Shown here: one piece after another, positions 16,643 through 24,760 of the stretch
Layout of the letters: each line of letters starts with the position of its first letter
How positions within the stretch are numbered: the stretch's first letter is position 1
NCBI GenBank assembly: GCA_002030045.1
Contig: LQBI01000001.1
Span: 62,001 to 126,000, forward strand
Direction of reading: 5' to 3'
DNA: 64,000 nt
Source: Candidatus Aegiribacteria sp. MLS_C
GTDB lineage: Bacteria; Fermentibacterota; Fermentibacteria; Fermentibacterales; JCC-6
Made by a program: the position numbers and the translations under genes
Notes under the pieces: generated by a model
What the model was told of the DNA's origin: nothing
Seen by the model: the letters and a program-made list of their open reading frames with translations, nothing else
The model's database searches: none

Positions 16643-16790
16643 TTGGAGTTTTCTTCGAAAACTCCACGTCTGTCTCCGTTGATTCCTCCGTCCCCCCCGA
16701 TCCGTTGATTCCTCCGTCCCCCTGCTGCTCTTTGAGATTGGAGTTTTCTTCGAAAACTCCACGTCTGCTTTACGTTGATCCCTCCGTCCC
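16616..16790. repeat. Extragenic repeat cluster between tRNA-Leu and the GGDEF gene
   Basis: A 57-base block at 16616-16672 recurs at 16711-16767 with one mismatch. Each block contains a small 9-base-pair hairpin (GGAGTTTTC/GAAAACTCC, for example 16645-16665). The 18-base motif CGTTGATTCCTCCGTCCC occurs at 16677-16694 and 16703-16720, and with one change at 16773-16790, where it encodes the C-terminus of the minus-strand GGDEF protein. The pattern resembles REP-type extragenic palindromes. No transposase gene is in the window. Confidence 0.88.
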
Positions 16791-17747
16791 GGTATCCTCC
16801 ATGCAGGTGCGGTTGCGGCCGGAGGTCTTTGCCCGGTACATGGCGGAGTCCGCCCTCTTTATGAGAATGGCCGCAACGTCGTCCGAACGGGCTTCAGCGA
16901 TTCCAAGGGATACGGTAACTGGAGGGAGCTTTCTGCCGTCATCAGTCTCCACGTCCGTGGCCTTGACGTTCTGCCTGATCCTCTCCGCCACTGAAAGACC
17001 GATCTCCTTCGGAATTCCAGTCAGGATCACCAGGAACTCCTCACCGCCGTACCGGGCGCAGAGATCCGTCGGCCGCAGGCAGTCCATGGCTGAGCTGGCC
17101 ACTGAGGCCAGGACGGTGTCACCGGCTTCGTGACCGTATTCGTCGTTGAAGTTCTTGAAGTGGTCCACATCGAACATGACAAGGGTTAACGGAAGACCGC
17201 TCCTCTGGTGACGGTCAAGCAGCCGGGGCAGCCGGCTGTCTATCCAGCGGCGATTCTTGAGGCCGGTTAGCGAATCCAGCAGGGCATCCTTCTCGAACCG
17301 TCTGCGCATTCGCACGTTCCTGGTTATGGCTGCGTCGCTGTGCCTTATCCGCTCGGACAGGATCATGAGCATGTTGCAAGCGAAGGCGTGCGAGAAGGAT
17401 ACCAGGTCCCAGAATGCAGCTTCGCTCAGCTCGAGAACACGGGAAGGTTCACTCGCCACCACGAACGCCGTCGCCGGACTGTCGTCGATGACCGAGAGTT
17501 CGCCCACCGTCTCACCTGCGTCCAGTATAGCCACCGGGGCCCTGTCGGGGCTCTCCAGATGAACGGATAGGGTGCCCGAGAGGATGATGTAGAGTTTCTG
17601 GTTGCTCTGTCCCGCTTTGAGGAGGATCTGTCCCCGTTCCATCTCGATGACCGGGCACTCCGTGAGAAGAGAGATCGCCCTGGCCCCGGAGACTCTCCTG
17701 AGTATGAAGAGATCCTTCAGCTCGCTCTTTGTGACCTCGCGTGTCAT
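16770..17747 (-). CDS. cNMP-binding/GGDEF diguanylate cyclase
   Basis: The 325-residue product joins an N-terminal cyclic-nucleotide-binding-type domain (about residues 20-140, with LSGTLSVHLE and GETVGELSVIDD) to a C-terminal GGDEF domain. The active-site signature is RYGGEEF, and an inhibitory-site RxxD (RPTD) lies five residues before it. The metal-site Asp in MFDVDHFKNFND is also present. It should therefore make cyclic di-GMP with product feedback, controlled by a ligand of the N-terminal domain. The last six residues (TGTEGST) come from an extragenic repeat motif that has replaced the natural end. Confidence 0.9.
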   Translation of the reverse strand: MTREVTKSELKDLFILRRVSGARAISLLTECPVIEMERGQILLKAGQSNQKLYIILSGTLSVHLESPDRAPVAILDAGETVGELSVIDDSPATAFVVASEPSRVLELSEAAFWDLVSFSHAFACNMLMILSERIRHSDAAITRNVRMRRRFEKDALLDSLTGLKNRRWIDSRLPRLLDRHQRSGLPLTLVMFDVDHFKNFNDEYGHEAGDTVLASVASSAMDCLRPTDLCARYGGEEFLVILTGIPKEIGLSVAERIRQNVKATDVETDDGRKLPPVTVSLGIAEARSDDVAAILIKRADSAMYRAKTSGRNRTCMEDTGTEGST

Positions 17748-17834
17748 GATACTCCCGCCCTGTGCCGTTATAGGTTCCGGGACCGAATATTCAGCAGGGG
17801 TGAGTCGAAAACCAGACCGCGGACATCGTTGTCA

Positions 17835-17864
17835 TTGACACGGGTCGCTTCTGCCGGATATGCT
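17835..17864 (+). promoter_or_regulatory. Probable promoter for the glucosaminidase gene
   Basis: A perfect TTGACA at 17835-17840 is followed after 18 bases by TATGCT at 17859-17864. The start of the glucosaminidase gene is 67 bases further on. The divergent GGDEF gene begins at 17747, so the 183-base gap serves both directions. Confidence 0.5.
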
Positions 17865-17930
17865 CATGATCGATATGCTGCGATTCATCCAGGAATACGG
17901 CCATGGAGAGGAAGGAAGGGATACTCGAGA

Positions 17931-18551
17931 ATGAAGACCGGGAAGCTCACTCTAGCTCTGGCAGTTCTCCTGGCGGCGGCCGGTCCAGTGGCCGGACAGA
18001 ACACTTACGAGGTCTATCCATTTCGGGACGGGCAGACCGTATCCATTCCGGACCGTTCATCGGTCACGTCTATCATGGGTTCAGGCGTCCACGGTGTTGA
18101 GGATCTGCTGGACTTTTTCCTACGGAACGAGCCCGATGCGGATCCGCAGCTGGTGGTCAGGCTGGCCGGGATATACATCGAGGAGTGCGCCCTCGAGGGC
18201 GTAAACTCGGACGTGGCATTCGTGCAGATGTGCCTGGAAACCGGATTCCTGTGCTTCGGTGGGCTGGTCACCGAGGATATGAACAACTTCTGCGGCCTGG
18301 GCGCGGTCGGCCCGGAACAACCGGGCATTTCCTTTCCAGACGAGCGAACCGGAATAAGGGCACATGTGCAGCACCTGAAAGCGTACGCCTCCACAGAACC
18401 GCTGGTGGAAGAACTGGTTGATCCCCGTTTCCGGCTCGTACAACCCAGGGGGAAAGCGCCGGATATCTTCGGGCTCGCCGGTACATGGGCCGCCGACCCG
18501 CTGTACGGACAGAAGATGGCGGACATGATGGCCGACCTGTCCATGGAATGA
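17931..18551 (+). CDS. Exported glucosaminidase-domain protein
   Basis: The 206-residue product has a signal peptide (MKTGKLTLALAVLLAAAGPVAGQ). Its single domain has the pattern of N-acetylglucosaminidases of the GH73/LytG type: VNSDVAFVQMCLETGFLCFGG with the catalytic glutamate, then NNFCGLGAVG, and later HVQHLKAYAS. It should cut peptidoglycan glycan strands in the periplasm. The start is set at the signal-peptide methionine because a longer frame upstream lacks any export signal. GGAAGGGA lies upstream. Confidence 0.8.
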   Translation: MKTGKLTLALAVLLAAAGPVAGQNTYEVYPFRDGQTVSIPDRSSVTSIMGSGVHGVEDLLDFFLRNEPDADPQLVVRLAGIYIEECALEGVNSDVAFVQMCLETGFLCFGGLVTEDMNNFCGLGAVGPEQPGISFPDERTGIRAHVQHLKAYASTEPLVEELVDPRFRLVQPRGKAPDIFGLAGTWAADPLYGQKMADMMADLSME

Positions 18552-18601
18552 CCGGGGCCTGCGTCAGGCTCAGTCTTCAGAATCAGCGGTCCGGACACAG
18601 G

Positions 18602-18630
18602 TTGTACGGTGCAGCTTTCGTTTCCATATT
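18602..18630 (+). promoter_or_regulatory. Promoter that would make the next kinase mRNA leaderless
   Basis: TTGTAC at 18602-18607 and CATATT at 18625-18630 are 17 bases apart. The kinase ATG starts at 18637, seven bases after the -10 box, exactly where transcription should begin. No Shine-Dalgarno sequence exists in between. Confidence 0.55.
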
Positions 18631-18636
18631 TGTGCA

Positions 18637-21159
18637 ATGAGATCGAGATACGATCCCTTCCGCGAAGGCATGATACGCTTCCAGGCCTGGAAGCAGGTCA
18701 TACTCGCCGTCCTTCTGGTCTCGGCCGTCATCTTCCTCTACAGCGGCTACAGGAACACCCGTACCGCGGCATTGCAGAACTTCTCCGAGCAGCAGAGGAT
18801 ATACGCCGGCCAGATAATCAACGAGGTGCGGTTCAGGTTCGACCTGGTAAGGAACGTGCTGGAACTCTGGAGCACATCCTGGGAGATAAGGCAGATCTCC
18901 GAAGAGACGGAGAGGTCCATGGAAAGGCTTCTCGATGCCCATGGGAGCTACGTCTCCAGCATCACGAGGATGGACGAGAACGGGATCATCAGATACACCG
19001 TCCCCTTCTACGAGGGCACCATAGGAGCGGATATCTCGTATCAGTCCCATGTACAGTACCTTCTCGGCAACCGGGAACCGGTCATCAGCGACGCTTTCCT
19101 TACCGTGCAGGGCTACTGGGCCATCGCCTACCACTTTCCCTGTTTCGACAAGGACGGGGGGTTCAGCGGGTCCCTGGCCTTCCTGGTCCCGTTCAGGGAG
19201 ATGTTCGCGGACCTCTTCGCGCAGCTTCTTCCGGAGGAGGACATAGTACCGCTGGTCCTGGACGGTCGTGGTACCGTGCTGTTCTTCCCGGAGGAAGAAA
19301 ACGAGGGAAGGCAGTACAGCGAGGTGTTCTCAGGGTCGGAGGGATTCCTGGAACTGATCTCGGAAGCCGACTCGGCACCCGCGGAATACAGCATGATAGA
19401 GTTCCGAAGGTGTTTCGACCCGTCGAAGTCCCCTGAGAAAATGCTTTGCACAGTCGTTCCCTTCGAGTTCCAGGGCACCGAGTGGACCCTGATACTGTCA
19501 GTCCCTGAATCCGCCGTGATGCGGAACATTGCGGACCTCAGCAACAGCTGGCTGCTGGGAATGGCTGCGATAATCCTCCTGGCTATCATCTACACGGCAC
19601 TTAGGCTGAGGGTCTGGATAACCTCCCGTGAGGAGAAGAAGTGGGAGGACGTGGCCAGGCTCAAGGACATCCTCATAAGGACCGTGGACCAGGCCGGGGA
19701 GGCGGTCCTGATACTGGACGAGAAGGAGAGGATAGTCTATTCGAACCGTGCATCCATCGAACTGACGGGTTACGGGGGCAGGTACCTGGGCAGGAGGCTG
19801 TCGGATGTCCCGTTTTCCGAGTTCGATCCCTCCGTAGACGAGATCCGGAAGAAGGTGATGCTCAAGGGCAGCTGGAGCGGAAGAATCAGTGGGCTGACCA
19901 TGGAAGCCCGTCCCTTCAGGCTGGACGCCACCGTGTCCGTGGTCACCGACGAGGCAGGGGCGATCACCAACTTCCTGGTCATAGGAAGGGACGTAACGGT
20001 CCAGGCGGAGATGGAACGCAGGATGCAGGAGCAGCAGAAGATGGAGGCCATCGGGCAGCTTGCGGGAGGCATCGCCCATGATTTCAACAATCTCCTGGTG
20101 GGAGTGCTGGGATACGCTGAACTGCTGAAGGAGCACCATCATCCCGACAGCGACGTCTCCAGGGCTGCGGACGTCATCATCGCAGCTGTCCACCAGGCCT
20201 CGGAGCTCACACGTCAGCTTCTGGGCTACGCCAGGAAGGGCAAGCACAAGATGGCCAGGGTCGACCTGGCCGAATGTATCAGGAAAGTGAACAGTCTCCT
20301 GAAGAGGACCTTCGACCGGGGGATTGAAGTCGAACTTGACCTGGAGGAGGGCGTTCACGTCAGGGGGGACGAGACGCAGCTGGAACAGGTGGTGCTTAAC
20401 CTGGCGGTCAACGCAAGGGACGCGATGCCTGAAGGTGGCAGGCTGCATTTCGAACTGGAGAGACAGAGCCTGTCTCCCGGTATTCCGGGCCTGGCCCGCG
20501 ATGAGGGCCCCCTGGAGCTTGCGGTCCTCAGGGCTACCGACACCGGGGTCGGCATCCCCGAAGAAAACCTCGACAGGATATTCGAACCCTTCTTCACAAC
20601 CAAGGCGGAGGAGGGGACCGGCATGGGACTTGCCACTGTCTACGGCATAGTGGTGAACCACGGAGGATGGGTGGACGTGGACAGTACTCCCGGGACCGGC
20701 GCGGTGTTCACCGTCTATCTTCCTGTCGACAGCAGCGAAGACGACGATGAGCTCGAGGAAGATGCCGTCGCTTACAGGAACGGGGGGGGAGGGGGGAAAA
20801 GGATACTGGTTGTGGACGACGAGTTCGTGGTGGTGTCCACCCTGACCGAGCTGCTGAAGGAACTGGGATACGAAGTAGTCCCGGCTCCTGGAGGTCATCG
20901 CGCCCTGGAGCTTTTCTCGAAGGACCCGGAAGGGTTCGACGCGGTCATACTGGACCTGTCGATGCCCGGGATGGACGGCAGGGAATGCTTCCTGAGAATG
21001 AAGGATATCGCTCCGGGAGTGAGGGTGATACTGGCCACCGGTTTCAGCAGGGATGGAAGGGTACAGGAAATGCTCAACATAGGTGTATGCGGGTTCCTTC
21101 AGAAACCCTTCCGTCTGAAGGAACTGGCCGGAATGCTGGAAGGAGTCTTCGAATCATGA
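18637..21159 (+). CDS. Membrane hybrid sensor histidine kinase
   Basis: The 840-residue product has a membrane helix at about 17-37, a periplasmic Cache-like sensor region (about 40-300), a second helix at about 303-325 and a PAS domain (about 345-450). A HisKA domain follows with phospho-acceptor His481 in GGIAHDFNNLL. The ATPase domain has the N box NLAVNARDAMPEGG and G boxes DTGVGIPEE and GTGMGLATVYG. A receiver domain at about 725-838 has Asp773 in ILDLSMPGMDG. The Gly-rich linker before the receiver is encoded by a G8-A-G6 tract. No DNA-binding partner is nearby. A second hybrid kinase gene follows. Confidence 0.93.
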   Translation: MRSRYDPFREGMIRFQAWKQVILAVLLVSAVIFLYSGYRNTRTAALQNFSEQQRIYAGQIINEVRFRFDLVRNVLELWSTSWEIRQISEETERSMERLLDAHGSYVSSITRMDENGIIRYTVPFYEGTIGADISYQSHVQYLLGNREPVISDAFLTVQGYWAIAYHFPCFDKDGGFSGSLAFLVPFREMFADLFAQLLPEEDIVPLVLDGRGTVLFFPEEENEGRQYSEVFSGSEGFLELISEADSAPAEYSMIEFRRCFDPSKSPEKMLCTVVPFEFQGTEWTLILSVPESAVMRNIADLSNSWLLGMAAIILLAIIYTALRLRVWITSREEKKWEDVARLKDILIRTVDQAGEAVLILDEKERIVYSNRASIELTGYGGRYLGRRLSDVPFSEFDPSVDEIRKKVMLKGSWSGRISGLTMEARPFRLDATVSVVTDEAGAITNFLVIGRDVTVQAEMERRMQEQQKMEAIGQLAGGIAHDFNNLLVGVLGYAELLKEHHHPDSDVSRAADVIIAAVHQASELTRQLLGYARKGKHKMARVDLAECIRKVNSLLKRTFDRGIEVELDLEEGVHVRGDETQLEQVVLNLAVNARDAMPEGGRLHFELERQSLSPGIPGLARDEGPLELAVLRATDTGVGIPEENLDRIFEPFFTTKAEEGTGMGLATVYGIVVNHGGWVDVDSTPGTGAVFTVYLPVDSSEDDDELEEDAVAYRNGGGGGKRILVVDDEFVVVSTLTELLKELGYEVVPAPGGHRALELFSKDPEGFDAVILDLSMPGMDGRECFLRMKDIAPGVRVILATGFSRDGRVQEMLNIGVCGFLQKPFRLKELAGMLEGVFES

Positions 21160-21205
21160 TGTTACCCTGTCTCAGCTTCGGCAGGACGGACGATAGGAAA
21201 GAACC

Positions 21206-23509
21206 ATGAACGAAGGTCCCGACAGGAGTGATAATGGTGGCGTAGGACCGGGGGAAGACCCGCTGTTCAAGATACTGGAGAGCATGGACGAGGTCATCTA
21301 CGTGTCTGATCCCGACACATACGAACTCCTCTATCTGAATCCCGCCGCCATCCGCAACTGGGGGAACAGGATCGGCGAAAAGTGCTACGAGGTTCTTCAG
21401 GACCGGAAGGAGCCCTGTCCCTTCTGCACTAACCGGCTGATCTTCGCGGACGACGCGGACCTGCCCTACATATGGACGTTCCGCAACCTTGTGAACGGCA
21501 GGTGGTACAAGTGCATGGACAGGACCATAAGATGGACGGACGACAGAATGGTCCGATTCGAGATGGCGGTTGACATCACCGACAGGGTCCAGGCGGAAGA
21601 GGCCCTGAGGGAGAGTGAGGAGAAGTACAGGATCCTGGTGGAGTCATCTCTGGACGCCATATTCCTCGAGTCCTTCGAAGGGGAGGTGCTGGAATGCAAC
21701 AGCGCTGCCTGCGAACTGCTCGGCTACACGAAGGAGGAACTCGTGGGAATGCGAACAAGTGACCTTCTCCCACGGGACAAGCAGGACCTCATCGGCAGCA
21801 TCGTAAAGGAACTGGATACCTTCGGCCGCTCCTTCGTGGAATCTGAGAACCTCAGGAAGGACGGGACCGTGATCCCCGTGGAGTCATGGGCCAGGGTCAT
21901 AGACACATCGGCTGGGAAGCGTGTCGTGGTATACGTCAGGGATATCACCGACAGGAAGAAGGCCGAGATCGAGCTGATGGAGAGCGAGAAGAGGTTCCGG
22001 TCCTTCATGGACCAGCTTCCGGCCGCGGTCTTCCTGAAGGATTCCTCAGGCAGGTACATCTACATCAACCAGTTCATGAGGCAGGTCTTCGATGCTGACG
22101 AGGACTGGATAGGCAGCCACACTTCCCAGTGCTTCAGCAGCGAGGAGGCGGAGTCCCTGACCCGCGACGACAGGGAAGCACTGAATAAGGACTACAGCAT
22201 CAACGTTCAGAAGGTGGTCGATTCAGGCGGAAGGGAGAGGATCTTCCAGACCCACAAGTTCCGCATATCAAAGGGCGGCCATGAGGACATGCTCGGCGGG
22301 ATAGCGCTGGACATAACCGAGAGGGTCAGGGCCGAGCGGGAGAGGGAGAACCTCGAGGCACAGATACAGCATACCCAGAAGCTGGAGAGCCTGGGTGTTC
22401 TGGCAGGAGGGATAGCTCACGACTTCAACAACATACTCATGGCCATTCTCGGATACGCCGACCTCGCTCTCCTGGACACGGATCCGGGGAGTTCCGCCAG
22501 GACCTCCATAGAAGAGATAGAGAAGGCCGCCAGGAACGCCGCCGACCTGACGAAGCAGATGCTGGCATACTCCGGGAAGGGCCATTTCCAGATATCCAGG
22601 CTGGACCTGAACTCGCTGATACGTGAGATGACCCACCTCCTGGAGATATCCATCTCGAAGAAGGCCGTGATAAAGTTCGACCTCTGCGAGGAACTGCCCC
22701 CCATAGAGGCGGATCCGTCCCAGATCAGACAGATCATAATGAACCTGATAACGAACGCCTCGGATGCCATGGAAGACACCAGCGGCGTCATCACCATCAC
22801 CACCAACGTGATGGAATGCGACAGGGACTACCTCCATACCGCCTACCTGAGCGACAGCCTGGAAGAGGGAAGCTACGTTTACATGGAGGTTGCGGACACC
22901 GGGTGCGGTATGGACCGGGAGACCCTCAAGAGACTCTTCGATCCGTTCTTCACGACGAAGTTCACGGGCAGGGGTCTGGGCCTCTCCGCGGTGCTGGGCA
23001 TAGTCAGGGGGCATGGCGGGACGGTGAAGGTCTGCTCGGAGCAGGGTTCCGGTTCGTCCTTCAAGATACTCCTCCCGGCGGTGCTCGGCATGCCGGATTC
23101 CGGCGCCGAGACTTCCGTGTGCGGTCTGGAGCAGCTGCAGGAGGGTGTCGTAATGCTGGTTGACGATGAGCCTTCGGTGCGGGAGGTAGGAAGGTCCATG
23201 CTGGAGAGGAAGGGCTACAGGGTCTTACTGGCGTCTGACGGCCGTGAAGCTCTGCAGATCTTCAGGGAACACCATGACGAGATCGACTGCGTAATTCTGG
23301 ACCTGACCATGCCCCACCTGGACGGCGACCAGACCTTCAGGGAGATGCGGAAGATCGATGCGGGGGTGAAGGTCATCATCTCCAGCGGCTACAACAAACA
23401 GGACGTGACCCGGCGTTTCGTCGGCAAGGGGCTGGCGGGTTTCATACAGAAACCCTACAGGCTCAGCGAGCTTCATTCCAGGATACAGGAAGTCCTGGAA
23501 AAGAAATAG
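21206..23509 (+). CDS. Soluble hybrid histidine kinase with three PAS domains
   Basis: The 767-residue product has no membrane helix and should be cytoplasmic. Three PAS-type domains lie at about residues 20-130, 135-255 and 260-380. The first contains a cysteine cluster (KCYEVLQDRKEPCPFC) typical of some PAS sensors and possibly a metal or redox site. The HisKA His is His405 in GGIAHDFNNIL. The ATPase boxes are NLITNASDAME, DTGCGMDRE and GRGLGLSAVLG. The C-terminal receiver has Asp699 in ILDLTMPHLDG. It follows the membrane kinase by 46 bases, so the two may act in one relay. Confidence 0.93.
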   Translation: MNEGPDRSDNGGVGPGEDPLFKILESMDEVIYVSDPDTYELLYLNPAAIRNWGNRIGEKCYEVLQDRKEPCPFCTNRLIFADDADLPYIWTFRNLVNGRWYKCMDRTIRWTDDRMVRFEMAVDITDRVQAEEALRESEEKYRILVESSLDAIFLESFEGEVLECNSAACELLGYTKEELVGMRTSDLLPRDKQDLIGSIVKELDTFGRSFVESENLRKDGTVIPVESWARVIDTSAGKRVVVYVRDITDRKKAEIELMESEKRFRSFMDQLPAAVFLKDSSGRYIYINQFMRQVFDADEDWIGSHTSQCFSSEEAESLTRDDREALNKDYSINVQKVVDSGGRERIFQTHKFRISKGGHEDMLGGIALDITERVRAERERENLEAQIQHTQKLESLGVLAGGIAHDFNNILMAILGYADLALLDTDPGSSARTSIEEIEKAARNAADLTKQMLAYSGKGHFQISRLDLNSLIREMTHLLEISISKKAVIKFDLCEELPPIEADPSQIRQIIMNLITNASDAMEDTSGVITITTNVMECDRDYLHTAYLSDSLEEGSYVYMEVADTGCGMDRETLKRLFDPFFTTKFTGRGLGLSAVLGIVRGHGGTVKVCSEQGSGSSFKILLPAVLGMPDSGAETSVCGLEQLQEGVVMLVDDEPSVREVGRSMLERKGYRVLLASDGREALQIFREHHDEIDCVILDLTMPHLDGDQTFREMRKIDAGVKVIISSGYNKQDVTRRFVGKGLAGFIQKPYRLSELHSRIQEVLEKK

Positions 23510-23522
23510 GGAGGGAGTATCC

Positions 23523-24590
23523 ATGCTCTTCATGCTCTTGATGACGGCGGTCTCACTTCAGACTGACATATACGACCCGCAGGCGGGGGCTTTCCTTGAC
23601 CGGCTCCCCGATCCTGACAGCCTCTTCGTCCTTGCGGATTCCGCCTACAGGGCTGGAGACTACCAGCTCTCAGCCTCTCTCTACCTTGAGGGCCTCCAGG
23701 CGCAGCCATGGAATTCCGGTTCCATATACAACCTCGCCTGCTGTTATGGCCTTCTGGGTCGCGCTGGACTGGCCTCCGACTACCTGGAGAGAGCATGGAA
23801 AGCAGGCTTCGATGATATAGTTCATGTGAGATGGGATCCCGACTTCGACCCTGTCAGGACCGATCCGACCTTCTCAGCGCTGGTTGACAGTCTGGAACAG
23901 CTGGCGGCCTCGAGGGAGGAGGAACTTGGTGAGGAAGTCATCTTCAGCGCCACCGGCCGGTTCAGGTGCCGGGTAAGACTCCCGGAGGGATACGACGGTT
24001 CGGACCCGGTCCCGCTGGTCCTGGGCCTGCACGGTCTGGGAGATTCCCCCGAAGGGTTCATGGGCCTCTGGGAAGTGGTAGGTGACTACGGATGCATCTT
24101 CGCCGTACCCCAGGCACCCACTCCATACCTCGTGGGCGACAGGATAGGCTACACCTGGTACGCAGGGGAGGACGACTCGTCACGGACCGCAAGCGCCAGG
24201 CAATCGAGGGACTACGTCCTCACTCTGCTGGACAGGCTCGAGGAGGTGTACAGGATCTCGGATGTGTACCTCTTCGGGTACTCCCAGGGAGGAGGAATGA
24301 CCTACCTGGCGGGTCTCCACGCCCCGCAGCGCTTTCGCGCCGTCGCACCCTTCAGCGGCTGGCTCGACATGTCGGTGGTCTCGGAGGAGGAATTGGCTGC
24401 GGCTTCCGGGGTCCCGGTGAGGATAGTGCACGGCGAGCAGGACAGGGTGGTGGACTACGGTTCGGCCCTCTTCGCGGACTCGGTGCTGTCGGAAGCGGGT
24501 TACGACGTCGAGTTCCGCACATTCCAGGGTCAGCACATGTTCAGCAGGGATGACCTGAAGGCCTTCCTGGAGGAGTTCCTGGCAGACTGA
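23523..24590 (+). CDS. TPR and alpha/beta-hydrolase esterase
   Basis: The 355-residue product begins with a hydrophobic stretch, perhaps a short signal. A TPR-like part (about residues 35-120) has YRAGDYQLSASLYLEGL and NLACCYGLLG. The second half is an alpha/beta hydrolase of the phospholipase/carboxylesterase type. It shows LGLHGLGDSPEGF as the oxyanion strand, the nucleophile elbow GYSQGG with Ser254, an acid in VHGEQDRVV and the catalytic His in FQGQHMF. Substrate is unknown. GGGAGGG precedes the ATG. Confidence 0.83.
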   Translation: MLFMLLMTAVSLQTDIYDPQAGAFLDRLPDPDSLFVLADSAYRAGDYQLSASLYLEGLQAQPWNSGSIYNLACCYGLLGRAGLASDYLERAWKAGFDDIVHVRWDPDFDPVRTDPTFSALVDSLEQLAASREEELGEEVIFSATGRFRCRVRLPEGYDGSDPVPLVLGLHGLGDSPEGFMGLWEVVGDYGCIFAVPQAPTPYLVGDRIGYTWYAGEDDSSRTASARQSRDYVLTLLDRLEEVYRISDVYLFGYSQGGGMTYLAGLHAPQRFRAVAPFSGWLDMSVVSEEELAAASGVPVRIVHGEQDRVVDYGSALFADSVLSEAGYDVEFRTFQGQHMFSRDDLKAFLEEFLAD

Positions 24591-24760
24591 CGAAATACTT
24601 TAACAGTTGTTGTATTGCTAGTCATTGCGGAAGATTCATGTTAGATTATCGGCGTGTTTTCTAGCTTTACAACCCCGCTTCCCTGTGGAGCGGACAACCT
24701 CCCGAACGATCATGATCAGATGGTCCAGGGGGGTTTTCTTTCCCGTGAGAGGAGTCTCGT
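24591..24760. other. AT-rich leader before gdhA
   Basis: The 170 bases upstream of the dehydrogenase gene contain an AT-rich patch (about 24593-24665), where a promoter would be expected, but no clean -35/-10 pair was found. A GAGAGGAG site precedes the ATG at 24761. A short G-rich tract followed by TTTTCTTTC near 24728-24740 could be an attenuator but is unproven. Confidence 0.35.

Noticed and set aside
16645-16665. Intrinsic terminator for the tRNA transcript
   Set aside because: The 9-base-pair hairpin has no following T-run and is repeated downstream as part of the extragenic repeat, so it is classed as repeat structure.
19498-20898. 466-codon minus-strand open frame
   Set aside because: Shadow of the hybrid kinase gene, with no recognisable sequence.
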